The translations under genes and the position numbers were made by a program. This document shows positions 1-12,492 of a DNA stretch of 64,000 nucleotides, one piece after another. The notes beneath the pieces are model-generated. The model made no database searches. It was given only the letters and a program-made list of their open reading frames with translations, and was not told the DNA's origin. The stretch's first letter is position 1, and every line of letters begins with the position of its first letter. The DNA comes from Plazaster borealis (taxonomy: Eukaryota; Echinodermata; Asteroidea; Forcipulatida; Labidiasteridae), in assembly GCA_021014325.1 (NCBI GenBank), contig CM037473.1, forward strand, positions 1,936,501 to 2,000,500. Reading direction: 5' to 3'.

Positions 1-652
1 GACCCTCAAATTTAACAGCAAATCACACAACCATTTCGTTAGAGAAAGGTTGTGGTTAGTATTCATAAAAGCAAAACTAAAATAGTATGAAAATTGTCCT
101 TACCAAGGGAGATTTGTCGGAGTTTTAGCTCCCGTTATGGCCATGTTGACTTTTTTGTTTGGCGCGAATGAGTTCACAAGGTGCCGACTTATGACGTCAG
201 CACTTCACGTGATTGATAGGTACGTGCACTTTGTGTCGTGTGTACGAAGTACCTGTGTCGAACCAACTACTATTGATATAGGGAGACTACTTTTAGCTTT
301 ATTAAAAGTTCTTTATTCAAATTCAATAAATGTGATGATAAAAAAATAATAACAACCTGATAGTTTAAGTAGCTATACAGATAATACTTAATAACTGTAA
401 TTGGTACAAATAACGTCATTTTAAAAATATCAGATTGTATTATACTACATTTTGTCCCCTCAACGTGAGTCATTTGCATTAATATTACCTAATCGAAAAA
501 TGGTATGAACTAGATCCCATAAAAATATGTCTGCTTGATGTTGTCGAAGAGTGCGACACCCAGAAATGTCCCGTCATTTTCATAGATTTTTCCCAATTCT
601 GAAGGTGGATCCGTGAGTTAGATTTCTTCCCCAGATCGGTTTAGTAACGGTC
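1..652 (+). other. Region upstream of the KSR first coding exon
   Basis: I see no coding exon and no recognisable repeat here. The last ~100 bases before the ATG at 653 should hold the KSR transcription start and 5' UTR because the coding sequence begins directly at 653, but no TATA box or other promoter element is convincing. Confidence 0.3.
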
Positions 653-799
653 ATGGCGGATGAACGCTTGGCAGTTTCTACGGCTCTGGAGAACTTACAG
701 GCAATCCAGTCTGTAATCGACGGGCGAATTTCTCGTTTGGACGGATTGCGGAAGCTGGGCTCCAGTGACTTCACGCAACATGAAATTAAAACTGTTGAG
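653..799 (+). CDS. KSR: Kinase suppressor of Ras (KSR), first coding exon
   Basis: KSR is the pseudokinase scaffold that holds RAF, MEK and ERK together downstream of Ras. This exon encodes 49 residues starting MADERLAVSTALENLQ and continuing IQSVIDGRISRLDGLR and DFTQHEIKTVE. It matches the start of the KSR coiled-coil/SAM (CA1) region, in which vertebrate proteins read QNMIDLSISNLEGLR and LTQKEIRTLE (remembered comparison). The ATG at 653 sits in a good context (ggtcATGGCGG) and matches the family's N-terminus. The exon is exactly 147 nt, ends in phase 0 and is followed by gtaagg, a strong donor. It joins in frame to 20995-21141. Only the first 98 codons of the gene are visible; the C1 domain and pseudokinase domain are absent from the window. 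Confidence 0.88.
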
Positions 800-1190
800 G
801 TAAGGACCCCGTGTTTTTTTTTTTACGTAGTTGTGGTTTTTTGTGTGTATGCATTTATCGTGTACTGTGTAGCTGTAGACTAGGTTAAATTTGTGTCCAG
901 GTAACTAGCGATTTCAGTTTCAAGTTTCAAATCTGCAACACTAACTAAAACTGTTATGCCAATTTTTGAAAACAAACCAACCTTGTTCAGTTGTTTGTGT
1001 TGTCCTTTTTCATTCCAATGGGGGTGTACTAATCTATGTGACGTACATCATGGATACTGTGTTGAAATTGTTACCTAGTTTTATTACCAAATTACACCAT
1101 GATCATCTTTCTGTACTGTGTAGAAACCTCCTCCGGAGTAGTGTTACTGCACTGGCCTAGTATTTATTAATACAAAGTAGGGTATCATCT

Positions 1191-1622
1191 AGACCCAGCC
1201 CAGTAACTGGGGCGCTGTACTTTTCAAAATTTTGACATCCGCGGTCGTAGCATGACTAACGCCCCAGCTACGCGTTGTATATTACCACAGGCATGACAGG
1301 GATTTTCAAATTGATATAAGTTGACACAAAAAATGCCTCAGAATGACAAAAATACCCAACAAAATAGCTTTAAAAACGCTTCTTCATAAGATGCAACATC
1401 AAGCATTTAAATGTACTCACGATTTGATTTTGAGCTGAAAATTTACGATTTTCAGAGAAACCACCATGACGTCAAACTCTCAGTTGACTGACATTCATAC
1501 TGTGTGCACTCACCGCAGCGCGTGATTGCTGTGCGAATATACAACGCATTCCTGGGGCGCTAATACTACCACAGATGTCAAAATTTCGAAAAAACAAGTA
1601 CAGCGCCCCAGTTACTGGGTCT
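1191..1622. repeat. MITE with ~45-bp terminal inverted repeats (family R)
   Basis: The left end reads agacccagcccagtaactgg and continues ggcgctgtact...aaattttgacatc. The right end is its reverse complement (gatgtcaaaattt...agtacagcgccccagttactgggtct). The interior is non-coding. A direct repeat containing tgttactgcactggc and acaaagtagggtatcat lies on both sides (about 1141-1188 and 1654-1701). A short derivative of the same element is at 5151-5257. Confidence 0.8.
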
Positions 1623-1702
1623 ACACCGGAGTATACTCGCACATACTGTTGTTAGTGTTACTGCACTGGCTTAGTATTTATTTATACAAAGTAGGGTATC
1701 AT

Positions 1703-1773
1703 TAGTTGCGATAATCGTAACCTTCCATCCTCCCGACCGTCGGGAGGATGGAGGGTTATGATTATCGCAACTA
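1703..1773. repeat. 71-nt near-perfect palindrome (fold-back element)
   Basis: The left arm tagttgcgataatcgtaacc followed by ttccatcctcccgac is mirrored by gtcgggaggatggagggttatgattatcgcaacta with only one or two mismatches and almost no loop. The arm sequence gataatcgtaac recurs in a degraded palindrome at 31909-31983, so this is a dispersed foldback family rather than a unique hairpin. Confidence 0.75.
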
Positions 1774-1804
1774 GGGTATCATCATCAGTCAGTGCATACA
1801 TGTG

Positions 1805-4800
1805 CAGCGTTGTAGCCACGGTGGGCGGCGGTGGGCGGGCCCGCCCAGCACTGACAATTTCCGCCCGGCACTTCGGCTGAAAAATAGACTGCCGCCCACC
1901 ACAAAATTTCCCCCAAAATTAATAAAAAATGAAAAGTACTGCCAATATTGATCACATTGAAAGACTAAAATGTCATGTTTTTCGTGTTTGTAATTTTAAA
2001 TGCAGTTTGTAATTTTTTTGAGCCGGAATTTCGAGCAATAAAAACTCAAACGTGTTTCACACGTAACTTGTCTCTTGCATCGTGTGAAGTTTTCTTCGTG
2101 AAATGTGCCCTGACGTTTTTAACGAACGAACTATAGTACAGTGTAGTAGGCGTACCGTCTACAGACGCAGTGCGCTGGTACCGTGTACATGTACATGGTG
2201 TATGTATGTACATGTGGTGTACACCAGCGCGCGCTGTGGTGGACCGTAGAGTGCACTACAAGTCTAGTCGTGGGTTTTTCGCGGGGATTTCACGCATTAC
2301 ATGTACACACAAACAGTATCGCCACACAACAGTACGACGGTTGTGTAAAGTTTAGTGTACCAGTTCGCGTATCCCGGATGTAGGCATGTAAACACGTCGC
2401 TTCGCTCTTGGTCCACCTGTCATGCTTGTATGTAGTGTTGACAGCGCGCTGGGTTTTAAATTGATTGAGATCCGTGTAAATTTTAAGATGGCCACGCAAC
2501 GTAAGCTGGACGATTTTTTGGAAAACGGAAAAGATTGGAGGATGATAGCAGTATCTCTGGTGGTACAGCTTCAGTTAGTGCTGAGAATGAAACTGTACCT
2601 GAGACTATCGAGCCAGTAATTACTCCACCTTCAAGTTCAACTTCATCGCGGGATACAAGTAAACAGCAGAAACGCGCCTTAGCATTTGATGCGAAGTGGA
2701 AAGTTAATCGGCCTTGGTTAACATATGTTCCTGGTTCAGGCATGTTCTGCCTATATTGCCAACAATTTGACAAGAGACCCTTTGGACGCGATACTTGGAA
2801 CAAAGTGGGATGTGTCAGGCTGCGATTGGAAAGCATCAAATCTCACGAGACCACAGTGGAACATCGTGATTCTGTTACAGTCCACTTGCAAAGCCAAGTT
2901 TCTTCACACATTGGTGAGTTGCTTTCAAAACCGAAGGAAGTTAGCAAAGACAACATGGTAAAGGCTTTCCAATGCCTTTACTTTTTAGCCAAGAACAACA
3001 TCCCACATACTACTAACTTTGAGAAACTGCTCGACTTATTAAATCAGCTTGGATTAAATGTTAAGAGCAAAGTATGCAAAGGGGAGAATGCCCAATACAC
3101 TTCAACAACATCCATTAGGGAATTTCTTATGTGTCTCAGTGAAGTTATTGAGGTACAAATACTTAACGAATTGAGAGAAAACAAGTATTACTCCCTGATG
3201 TTTGATGAAACAACTGATATAAGCACCATTGAGCAGATGGTTATCCATGCTAGATATGTACAAGAAAACGGGGAAATAGTAACAAAATTTCTGAAAATAA
3301 TCGACTGTCTGGACAGTGATAAAGGTGATGGTGATGAATTGACCGCACTAAGCTTAAACGCTGATAAAGTTTGTAAGAAAGTAACCGGCTACATCGAGGA
3401 AAACCAACTGCCTTATGAGAGGTTAGTCGGCTTGGGCACAGATGGTGCTGCTGTGATGGTTGGAAAACTAAACGGAGCTGTCAAAAGAATAGTAGATACG
3501 CAAATAGCCAAGCAAATTGGTAATGACAAAACTGTAAAAGCATTAGGACAGCACTGCGCAGCCCACAAATTAAATCTGGCGGCTTCCAAAGCAGGAAACT
3601 CCTTTCCAGCAATTGTCCGGTTCAAAAGAGTAATACATAAACTTCATGACTTCTACTCAAGAAGTGCTGTGAGGACCAAGGGCTTAGAAAGTGTGCAGAA
3701 GCTTCTCAAGAATTCGCTAGATGCTGGATCAGGAGAAACCGGAAAAGTGTTAGACCCAAGTGCTACTAGATGGCTGGCGTTAGGCAAGTGTGTAGTGGAT
3801 TGAAAAATCCTTCCAAGTGTCCTTGTAAGTCTAGAGAGAGGGTGCTGAGAGAGGAGACATTGTTGCAGTTGGACTTTTCCACATGATGAAGAAAATTGAG
3901 TTCATTGCCATCCTCCTCCTCCTCTGTGATGTCCTTACAACTATCAATAGACTAAGTTGTCAGTTTCAAACTGAGTCGGTAGATTTTGTACAGATTGCAC
4001 TCTCCCAAAAGGCAACCATAAATGCACTTGAATCAAAGAAGGACAAACCAACCTATGATGACAACTTCCAAAGTTTAATAGGTAGTCTCGGCAAAAATGG
4101 CTTCAAAATAGATAATGAAGAAGCAAAACTCTCTGCATCAGCATTTGACACCAATGTTAAAAGGCCTTTCCTTGAAAAACTCAAAGAAAACATCTCAGAC
4201 AGATTCCAGAACAACAATGTAATGGAAGCATTTGGACAATTTGCTGACAAGTCTTATTATGTAGAACAACAGAGGGAGGCAGAATTATCCAAATCGGTCA
4301 CCATTTTGACAGAACAATTCGGCCTAGACAATGATGAGGCACAAGTAGAAGTGACAGATATCAAACATTATATTGATTGTCTTCAACCAGCAGCAGCTGC
4401 AGGTCCTTGCAACTTTCTTGACATTTTGGTTTCACAAAACGGCCTCTATGTTTCCAAACATTGCTAAACTTGCCACAATCTACAGAACATTGCCTCCTCA
4501 TACTGCCGATTGTGAGCGAGCTTTCTCACGGATGAAACTTGTAAAGACTGGAATACGAAATAGATTAGGAGAAGACAGCCTGGATTGCCTCATGCGCATT
4601 TCCCTCAATGGACCCCCTTGTGATGAGTTTCCATATGTTGAGGCAGTAAAATTGTGGGCTCAAAAGAAAGACAGGAGATACAAAGTTAGATTAATGTAAA
4701 GGTAAGCTTCCTTCTTAATTGATAAGTTACAGTCACTCAGCCACTGACACTGACAAGATAATTTATTATCTGCTCTATTTCACAAATGCATCACCTTTCT

Positions 4801-5099
4801 TCAATCTTCAACAATTATTTTGTATTAATACATTTTTGTAATTGTATTTTAAAATTGTGATTCTTGAATCATACAGAATGTGCAAAATAAGTAATTGGAA
4901 TGTTAATATTAAGCCCTGAAAACAATCCTTATAACAGAGGAACTTCTAAATGTGCTGCCAGTTGAAACCCCATAGAGGCGTTGCTCGTGCCCTTTGCTCA
5001 CGTGGACGTGACACGCTGCGTACGTGCGCACTGCTCGCAATCTCTGACCAAATTTAAATTCAGCTGCCCACCACTAAAAATGTCCTAGCTACAACACTG
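1805..5099 (+). mobile_element. hAT-superfamily DNA transposon, 3295 bp, with intact ends
   Basis: The element begins CAGCGTTGTAGC and ends GCTACAACACTG, which is a terminal inverted repeat of the CAG...CTG type usual for hAT. Subterminal gtggtgggc motifs are also inverted. It is flanked on both sides by the identical 8-mer TACATGTG (1797-1804 and 5100-5107). An 8-bp target duplication is the hAT hallmark. The interior carries a broken transposase gene. The subterminal regions are GC-rich compared with the AT-rich intron. The perfect duplication suggests fairly recent insertion, while the transposase frames are already broken. Confidence 0.93.
2488..4699 (+). pseudogene. Broken hAT transposase (zinc finger plus RNase-H-like domain plus C-terminal dimerisation domain)
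   Basis: The reading frame is split over at least three segments. A short N-terminus starts at 2488 (MATQRKLDDFLE). The main block is 2535-3803 (422 codons). Further segments are 3883-4467 and 4373-4699. The main block has a TTF/BED-like finger (CLYCQQF with downstream histidines, about residues 73-110). It also has the catalytic-core signature LMFDETTDIS, then LGTDGAAVMVG and HCAAHKLNLAA. The last segment carries the hAT dimerisation signature CERAFSRMKLVKTGIRNRL. Frames change near 2535, near 3795 (with stop codons up to 3834) and near 4440, so no complete protein can be made. It resembles the ZNF862/ZMYM-like hAT group. It is not a host gene despite its length. Confidence 0.9.
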
Positions 5100-5150
5100 T
5101 ACATGTGTCATTGGTATAGCTTGTAACTTAAGTTACTGGTGGTAGGGATG

Positions 5151-5257
5151 ACTGGGGCGCTGTACTCTGTTTTTTCGAAATTTTGACATCTGCGGTCGTG
5201 ATGTCTAAATTTCGGGGAAAAAAGGATTAGTACAGCACCCCAGTTACTGCTGGGTCT
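5151..5257. repeat. Short derivative of the family R MITE
   Basis: The segment starts actggggcgctgtact and carries aaattttgacatc. It ends agtacagcaccccagttact followed by gctgggtct. It keeps both termini of the 1191-1622 element but nearly all of the interior is lost. It lies 44 bp beyond the right target duplication of the hAT transposon. Confidence 0.75.
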
Positions 5258-6374
5258 ACTTCGGTTCATATAGTTCACTAAACATGCAAAACTAATGTAA
5301 AAGTGTACAATAATATTTTACATATGTGTTTCTTATCAGGAAATTCCACCGTGATTAAATTATTATTCAATCATACAAGTATACATAGATTAGAATAATT
5401 TCCTTTATAATTTTACGTTTAAGGTAAATGTATGATTTTGATAATAACCTTACCAAAGTATGCATCATTCATGTCTGTTCAAACTTAAAATCATGTCTAT
5501 CGCAAAAAAATCACTCCAATATCGTTTTAGTCACATCTTTTCATCATTCGTGGGTAGCAACTAGTCTTAGAACTATGAGGTTCGTGCGGCTATCATGGAG
5601 ACGATAGCGGAACGATCCTTACAGTCCTAGGATTTGCTAAACTATAGTGTACCGCACTTTGTAGGAAATTTGTATACCAGTTACCATTACCACCCATGCA
5701 CCAGACGTTTTTATTAATGAGGTCTTTCACGGGCTTATCATTTAATTCAAGATTAATTTGCAGCCTTTAAAAAATAATTGACCAAAAATACAAGATTTCA
5801 CCACCATTAGTTAAATGTTTTGCTATTTAAGTATTTTATTATTCACATCCATTTGGGGTAAGAAAGGCTGAAACCTGCCACTTGATAAAAGAAATTTGTC
5901 TGACACTGACAGCTCTTGACCAAAAGTATTGCAGTGATTTTGGGAAGATTTTGATTTTGGTGATGTGTTTTGTTTTGGCAAGTTTTATGTTCTTGATTGA
6001 ATTCAAGAGATTGACGTTAGTATGTATCAAGGTCACACTCAGTAAGGTTAGTGGGTGACAAAGAGTGACTAATCAGGTTAGAGGAATTACACCAAAGTCA
6101 ACAATGTCACAGACTATGTTAATAACATTATCTTTCTTGCATGTGTAGGATATCAGTATGGCATGTTTGTTTGTAACTCTTTAGTGTTTCATTGTAACAT
6201 TGTTGCCTAATTCAGTATTTATTTGATTGTTTTTAAGTACCTACAATGTACATTGTACTTGGTAGAGCTTATATTGTAAATCAAAAATAATTTTTATTTC
6301 AATATATCTAAGATGCTATGATTTCAAGTTTCCTGATGCTGACATAATATCAGTTTTTCACTCACAAAATGTAT

Positions 6375-6598
6375 TAACAAAACAAACTTTTTTCGATAAG
6401 TGCACTGGGTTCTTTTACCTGCATTACACAACACACGGACCAACGGCTTGTTACGTCCTATCCGAAGGACGCAGCAATAATGGTTAAGTGTCTTGATTAA
6501 GGACACAAGTGTCACGAGTGGGACTCGAACCCACACTCTGCTGAACAGAAACACCAGAGCTTGAGTCCGGTGCTCTTATCCGCTCGGCCACGACATGT
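6375..6598 (-). repeat. tRNA-Leu-derived SINE, minus orientation
   Basis: Reading the minus strand from 6598, the head is gtcgtggccgagcgg (A box), an anticodon-arm-like ggactcaagctc, then gggttcgagtccc (B box), followed by a tRNA-unrelated body (cacttgtgtcctt...cacttaacca...gtgttgtgtaatgc). The anticodon position reads CAA, pointing to a tRNA-Leu(CAA) ancestor. Relatives are at 10988, 43570, 57282, 58063 and 61620. It is not a functional tRNA: there is no proper acceptor pairing and it continues into the SINE body. Confidence 0.8.
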
Positions 6599-8889
6599 TA
6601 CTTCTAATAAAAGCACATTCAAATAACAGTCTGTACCTTGCTGTAGCAAACTTTCTGTGCATTTTGTGTTGCAGAAAAATGACTGAAAATTGTACATACA
6701 CGACTGAATTCAGTAGGCACATCATTCTTTACTAAATTGATAATTGTTTCCAATTTGAAAGGTTTTTAAAAAAAATTGGTGTTGCAGGTTTTATTTATTA
6801 CATTTTTTTCCAATTTAAATGATCTTCTTTGGACGATTTTGACACCACATATTCCCATGTTTATAAAATCTCATGGCTAAAATTAATTAAACTGTCAAAA
6901 TACCTAATATTTAATACTCAATACCTATTGGTATTTCAATCCTTGTTAAGAATTCCACTAATTAGGCAAGTATTTCAATTTTAACTCTCATCAGTTCAAC
7001 AATACATTTCCTTGCACAGTAACCATTGTTACTAGAGACAGTTGTATTCTCTTTTGTCTGTTTTGTTTGTCGATTGTTCTCATATATTCTATTAGAGAAA
7101 TGTGTATAATTTACTGTGCACAGTCCAATTTAGCCAAAAGCTGGTATGCTTGATGTACTTGAGTGCTTTATATGCAATGGATACAGGACCATGTTGCAAT
7201 CTCCAAGTACATTGTATGCAGTGCGGTGACCTTGTCTTTTGTGTAGTGTGTTAACCATAAGGTTTGCATGACTCATTGACTATGCCCTAGCTCTCCTTGT
7301 GTTAAGATGAGTATTGATTAACCAAGAACCCCACAGCATTCTTAGAAATTCCAAGGACAACTTGAACATGTTTTATCAAATACACGACTAAAGGCAATTT
7401 GTTGTATAAACTTGATCAAGATTTGTTCTGTCTTTTAATAAGAGGTGGCATTTTGTTGGTACAGTTTGGGGGAAACAAACGCTATAGAGACATTTGTGGC
7501 TAGTCTAATTGCTCCCAGGTTTCAAGGAAATGGGAGTGTGTGAGTCACTGTCTGTTTGGAGCATACAGGGCATTGACTCAATGGAGGAGGGCATGAACAG
7601 TTTAAATTGTGAATGTCAGGAGTGAGCGCAGCCTGTAAGACGTACCACAACCGAGCAATTCTTCTAACTCACCACAAATTATTGTTCACCAGAATTTCAC
7701 ATACAATTAGGGTAGAGTCCAAGTTCTCGGAATGAAAATAAAGTCTTGATTTATAGTTCATTATAAATAGTTTGTTCAACCTAACCCAAGATGAATTTTC
7801 CAAATATTCATGGGCTAATAAAGTACTAGGTTTTTTTTTTCTTATAATGTCCTACATCTCAGGGTTCATGACATTTTAAACTGATCTGTAACACCTTTGT
7901 ACTTGATTCTTTCACCGTCAATTCTATTATATGTGCATTTCAATTCAAGTTTGTTTATCTCTTGGTTCACAAAACTACATGTCTACTTTAAATTTAATTT
8001 GATTTTGCTAATATTGCATTTATTGCATTAAGTAAGGATAATTTATTAGTTTAATTTAGTTTATGGGAAACATTATGCAGTGTACACACATGTAACAATT
8101 GCTAAATTGTTGTGTTTTTGCACATGTTTTTGTGTATAATATCAGATTTTGTTTATAAATAAGTTGTGACATTTCCAAACAAGTTTGAAAACTAGTTATT
8201 TGTTTTGTATAGTAATTATTATCTCTGAAATACTATTTAGAACTTTACTACACATGTGTTTCAAAGAATTTCTCCTAGAAGGGGATTTACAACACCCAGG
8301 GATGAATTTACTCACAATCCATTCCTGACATGACCCCAAAGTGAATGCGTTTTTAAGTATAAGTAAAGATCGTTTGAATCTGAGTCACGCACTGCATTGG
8401 GCTCAATTCTTATGTAAGGTTTGATATCTCAGACAGTATTGAGTCAGTTAGTTGAGGAGTGATTCATAAAGATGTGACACCATTATTATCCAACAGCAGG
8501 TCTGTAGATTTCCATGTGGGTGGGGTAGTAAATTCCAGCCGTTCAAAAACGAATTCCTTTTTCTCGTTTGCTGTTAAAATAGAAACCAAATTGACAGGAA
8601 TATCATCGTTCATCCAAGCAAAAACATGTTGTAGTTAAATTCTTTAGATTGCGCAACTGAGCATCATACATGGACTTTGCAAACATTTAATGTACCATTA
8701 ACATTTAAATGCATCATTTGCTTTCCAGTAATACAAACAAAGTTTGTTCTCGCATTTGTTACAATTTTGAAAAAGTCATAAGAGAAGACCTTTATTTTTT
8801 GTGTAACTAAATTTACAGTCAGTTACCAACAATGTTTTTATGTAAGTTTTTAGATTGTCCCCAGAAATGTGTTGACCCAGGATGTAACA

Positions 8890-9030
8890 TGCCTGGAATA
8901 ACACAGAAGCCAGGGAGGCCATGGCTTCTGTTGCCCTAATCTTGGCCTTGGTGCCCCTTAAAAATATTCCCATAGAAATAGCTTTTAAAAATTTTCAATG
9001 GCTTTGTCCTCTCATAGATGAAAATCCAGG
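8890..9030 (-). repeat. Short interspersed repeat, family F (gcctggaattt ends)
   Basis: This copy matches the consensus of at least seven copies in the window: caggcctggaatttcatc at one end, then gagggcaaggccat, gggcacttccattg, gggcaccaaggcc, ggggcaacagaggccatgg, and attccag at the other. The ends are inverted, so it behaves like a ~160-bp MITE. It is in inverted orientation here. Confidence 0.7.
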
Positions 9031-9271
9031 TTTTATGGAATAAATCAACTTTTGTATTAGAATGAATTTGAAATACACCCAAGCCCAATTTGCTTTAAAT
9101 TGTTAAGCAGAAGAAAAGAAAATTCTGCAAAGCAAAATTAACAGGAAACCAGTCATAAACTGTATTATAAATGAAATGATACCTTGATATTTACTGTGCT
9201 TCTGAGGAATTTTGTTTTGTTTTTGCGGAATAGTTTTGTGAAGTCGGTTCCTGGCTATGGTTAGTATACAG

Positions 9272-9530
9272 GGTTCTCCCCAGGTTTTTTCAAAACTGGC
9301 ATTCTGGGTGAAAATTTTGGGATGTTTGGCCGAAGCGCGCTGAATTGAAACAAGGTCTTTGGAATGTTTTCTACTAGGTGTTTTTCTTGGTATTCAAAGC
9401 CCTACTGTGCAATTGGTTTTCTTTTCATGTTTTTTGTGAAACTACCATATTAATTTTTGTTTGACATATCGGTCGAAATTTGCGCGTATCGGTCCAATAC
9501 GCTAGCTTGTGCATGGGGAAAAACCTGGTA
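9272..9530. repeat. Possible MITE with imperfect inverted ends
   Basis: The left end is cagggttctccccaggtttt and the right end, read in reverse complement, is taccaggtttttccccatgc. The pairing is imperfect and no target duplication is obvious, so the assignment is tentative. Confidence 0.4.
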
Positions 9531-10338
9531 TAGGAGTAGTGAATAAATTATGGACTTGCTACATGTGTGTAATATGTAGCCAACAATGATAAAAACTGTT
9601 CATGCATGCACACGATACACTGTAAAAGTGCATTGCCCAAATTCTCATGACTTCTGGCTGGAGGTACATGTACAGCCCTAATAAAACTACACATATTTTG
9701 ACATCTCTTAAAAGTTTATTATACAATGTTGTTTTATGTCTGTAATTTACAATTGATCGGCATAACTCAGCAAACGCATTGTCATGTCGCTCATTGTTTG
9801 AGTTTCATGGTCTTGGTATTTACTACTCTGAGGTATTTTGGGATTTTGAAAGAGTAGCCTGTCACACAGTGCCCCCATTTCACTAGGTGTGTCTATAGAA
9901 TGTGAAGTATTTGTAAATCACTGGCTTTGTACACAGAGGTGTGTTGACACCTAATGTCAGGAAGTACCCCTCCAGATCATTAGTAACAAACCCAACTGTC
10001 TTTATAAACATAGGCTTTGAAAGTAGGTTGAAAAGACAGTTGGATTAAAGGGTCTATTAGAAATGGTACTAAGATCAATTTTTTGTGTGAAAGCTTGTGA
10101 TTTGAAATTGCTAAGACACCATCTTAAATGCAGACATTGTTGATGTTTGGACTGAGGGACATAAATACACCCAAATGCTAATTGAAAACCAAGTTGCGTC
10201 AGAAGCAGAAACAGTCACCTGGCCATGTGTATTTTTATAGCGAATTCCTTGCCCATTTTTACTAAGCTTGCAGAGTTGTTAAAGCAATTTGCTCTGAATT
10301 TGAAATAAGGCCCTGGTCTTAATTAACTCTCTGACCAA

Positions 10339-10455
10339 TGCCGTGTCCAAATTGGCGGCTCTGACTACGGCTATGGCTGGATTGTCGCATTATCATGTAT
10401 TGAAGTATTAGCAACAGTCATAGCCGTAGCTGTAGCCACCAATTCGGATACGGCC
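10339..10455. repeat. MITE family G (TIR with ggcggctacggctatggct)
   Basis: This is an inverted-repeat element of ~120-135 bp whose arms read attggcggct...tacggctatggct and, inverted, agccgtagctgtagcc...ggatacggcc. Copies are at 44360-44492 and 60052-60181. The 60052 copy has TTA on both sides, which suggests a PIF/Harbinger-type 3-bp target duplication. Confidence 0.75.
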
Positions 10456-10987
10456 GAAGACAGTCAACAGTAAACAAACGCAGAATGTCATTGTTACTAC
10501 ATGTATGTAGGCCTAGATACATGATGGTTTTGGTAAGACTTGCGCAATGTGCATTTGATTTGGAAACTTAAAAAAAAACCTTTCATGATTAAAGCATTGG
10601 AATAGGTTTCCATAGAACAATGTTTAGCCTACATGTACATACCATTTAAGTTCAATAGGTTCAGCATGTGAATTCAGTGTTTCAAGAATTCACTGTTGGG
10701 CCTTAAGGTGGGGGATGTCTGAGCAATGATTCAATATAGCTTTACGTATATTTGACTGGAAAAAATAACACTGTAGGGATTTTATTGGTTTTGTCTGCCA
10801 ATTTGAGTTATGACTGAGTGTATTAGTTGGCCTACAATGTACTTCATACCTGTGCACAGTGTATGCCGTCTGAAATGTGTGCATACAGTACCTGGACAGT
10901 GTTTTGGGGATTCTCTGAAACAAATGTTTCTGTCACGATGAAGTTCATAGGTCAATTGTCAAAGGTCGTAATCAGATTGCTGTGTTC

Positions 10988-11190
10988 TAAGCCAGGCACT
11001 TAACTAATACTGCTTTGTCCTTCAGATGGGACGTAAAGTGATAGGTCTCAGGTGTTGTGTAATGCGCCTAAAATAACCCAGTACACAATTTGTGAAGAGA
11101 AGGGGTTTGCCCAGGGTTTCTGGGATGGTCTGGCAGCAATATGCCACCTTGCCTTGTATCCCTTTCAAGGTGTTGTATTATGGTTGCTCG
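10988..11190 (+). repeat. 3' part of the tRNA-Leu-derived SINE
   Basis: The sequence has ggcacttaactaatactgc, gatgggacgtaaag, gtgttgtgtaatgc, ctaaaataacccagt and gtttctgg, in the same order as the SINE body at 57282-57694. The tRNA head is missing. Confidence 0.65.
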
Positions 11191-11206
11191 TCTTATAAAA
11201 TCACTC

Positions 11207-11581
11207 TTAAAGGAACGTTACAGAACTGGTAATTAAAATTTTCTTTAAGATCACAGATTTACATAAAACTTACATGGTCTAATGATGATGATAGTAGAAA
11301 ATATCCCTAGAAATATTTCTGTCTGAAATGCCATATTTGATGAGAAATAAATAAAACTAATTTCCAATTGGAGTTTATCGCTCATGAGCGTTTTATTCAT
11401 GCATTGTATAACACATGCAAATGTGTAATCGGTTTTTCACTATTTTCTCGTGACCCAGATGGCCGATCGATCTCAAACTTCCACAGATTTGTCAGTTTAT
11501 GTATATGGTGGATTATATAAAGTGCTTACACTGCCAGCAACTGTTTTGTTAGCAAAAACCAATTCTGTAATGTTCCTTTAA
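11207..11581. repeat. TTAA-flanked MITE, family E
   Basis: It is bounded by TTAA at both ends. The termini are aggaacgttacagaactggt and, inverted, aggaacattacagaattggt. It is non-coding with an internal palindrome around atcgctcatgagcg. A TTAA duplication is typical of piggyBac-type elements. Confidence 0.75.
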
Positions 11582-11659
11582 CAAGCTTCTCCAAGTTTAT
11601 AATCAGCGCCAGAAGTGTCATTTATGACAGGCATAGTGTATTATATTTATAAATATACA

Positions 11660-11694
11660 CTGTTATTATTATTATTGTTATTATTATTATTACC
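11660..11694. repeat. TTA microsatellite
   Basis: Imperfect (tta)n run with one ttg interruption. Confidence 0.8.
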
Positions 11695-12492
11695 ACCTTA
11701 TTAAAAACAACGATATATTGTACAAGTAAGTATATGCATTGTATGTACATGTACATTTACATTGTATGGCTGTGTACATGTAGTTTCATTGGAAAGTTGA
11801 TTGAACTTTATGAGAAATAAGAAAAAGAAGTAAATTTATATTTTTAAAAAACATGCAGTACTGAGTAGGCCTAATCATTTCTTTTCAAAAATGAACATAA
11901 CAGATAAATCGGTATGTGTAGGGCCTATGCGTACATGTACAGTACACTATTTATCAACAATTGAAAATGATGAAACTAGTTTGTTTTTAATACACACCTT
12001 ACATGTGTACACTGGTTCTATCGTACATCCCCACAGCGATAGGTGCTTTACATGTACAGCTTTTTCAAGACAAATTGTAAAAGGTATTAAAACCAGAGCT
12101 GGCATCCTGTGCGTGCTTGCAAGTTCTGAAGAATTACCACATGGGTTAAGGTCATCCTGTTAGGAGATTTAAAGGGAAGATTAAACAGATAGAAACTCTC
12201 TTGAGTGTTTACCAAAAAATAGGATCAGGGAGGTGGTGGGTGTGTGTTAAAATAGCCGTGTAAATGCTAGACAACCGTCGGCATTGACTGGGTACTCTGT
12301 TAACGGAACGCTACATGTACGTTATTATTTTATCAATTTGCTTTCCAAGATCCGCAATTGGATAGTTTTCTAAGGAGGAAGGAATGGTTTGTCTTGTGTT
12401 TTTTGACAATGATGTCAAGGACCTGAAATTATATGGGCCTCTCTTTTATGAAAGTGTTCTTGCTTTAAGAACTCTGAGTTTTGTAGAATAAA

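Noticed and set aside
6498..6598. Genuine tRNA-Leu gene on the minus strand
   Set aside because: A and B boxes are present, but acceptor-stem pairing is poor and the sequence continues into the dispersed SINE body seen in several other copies.
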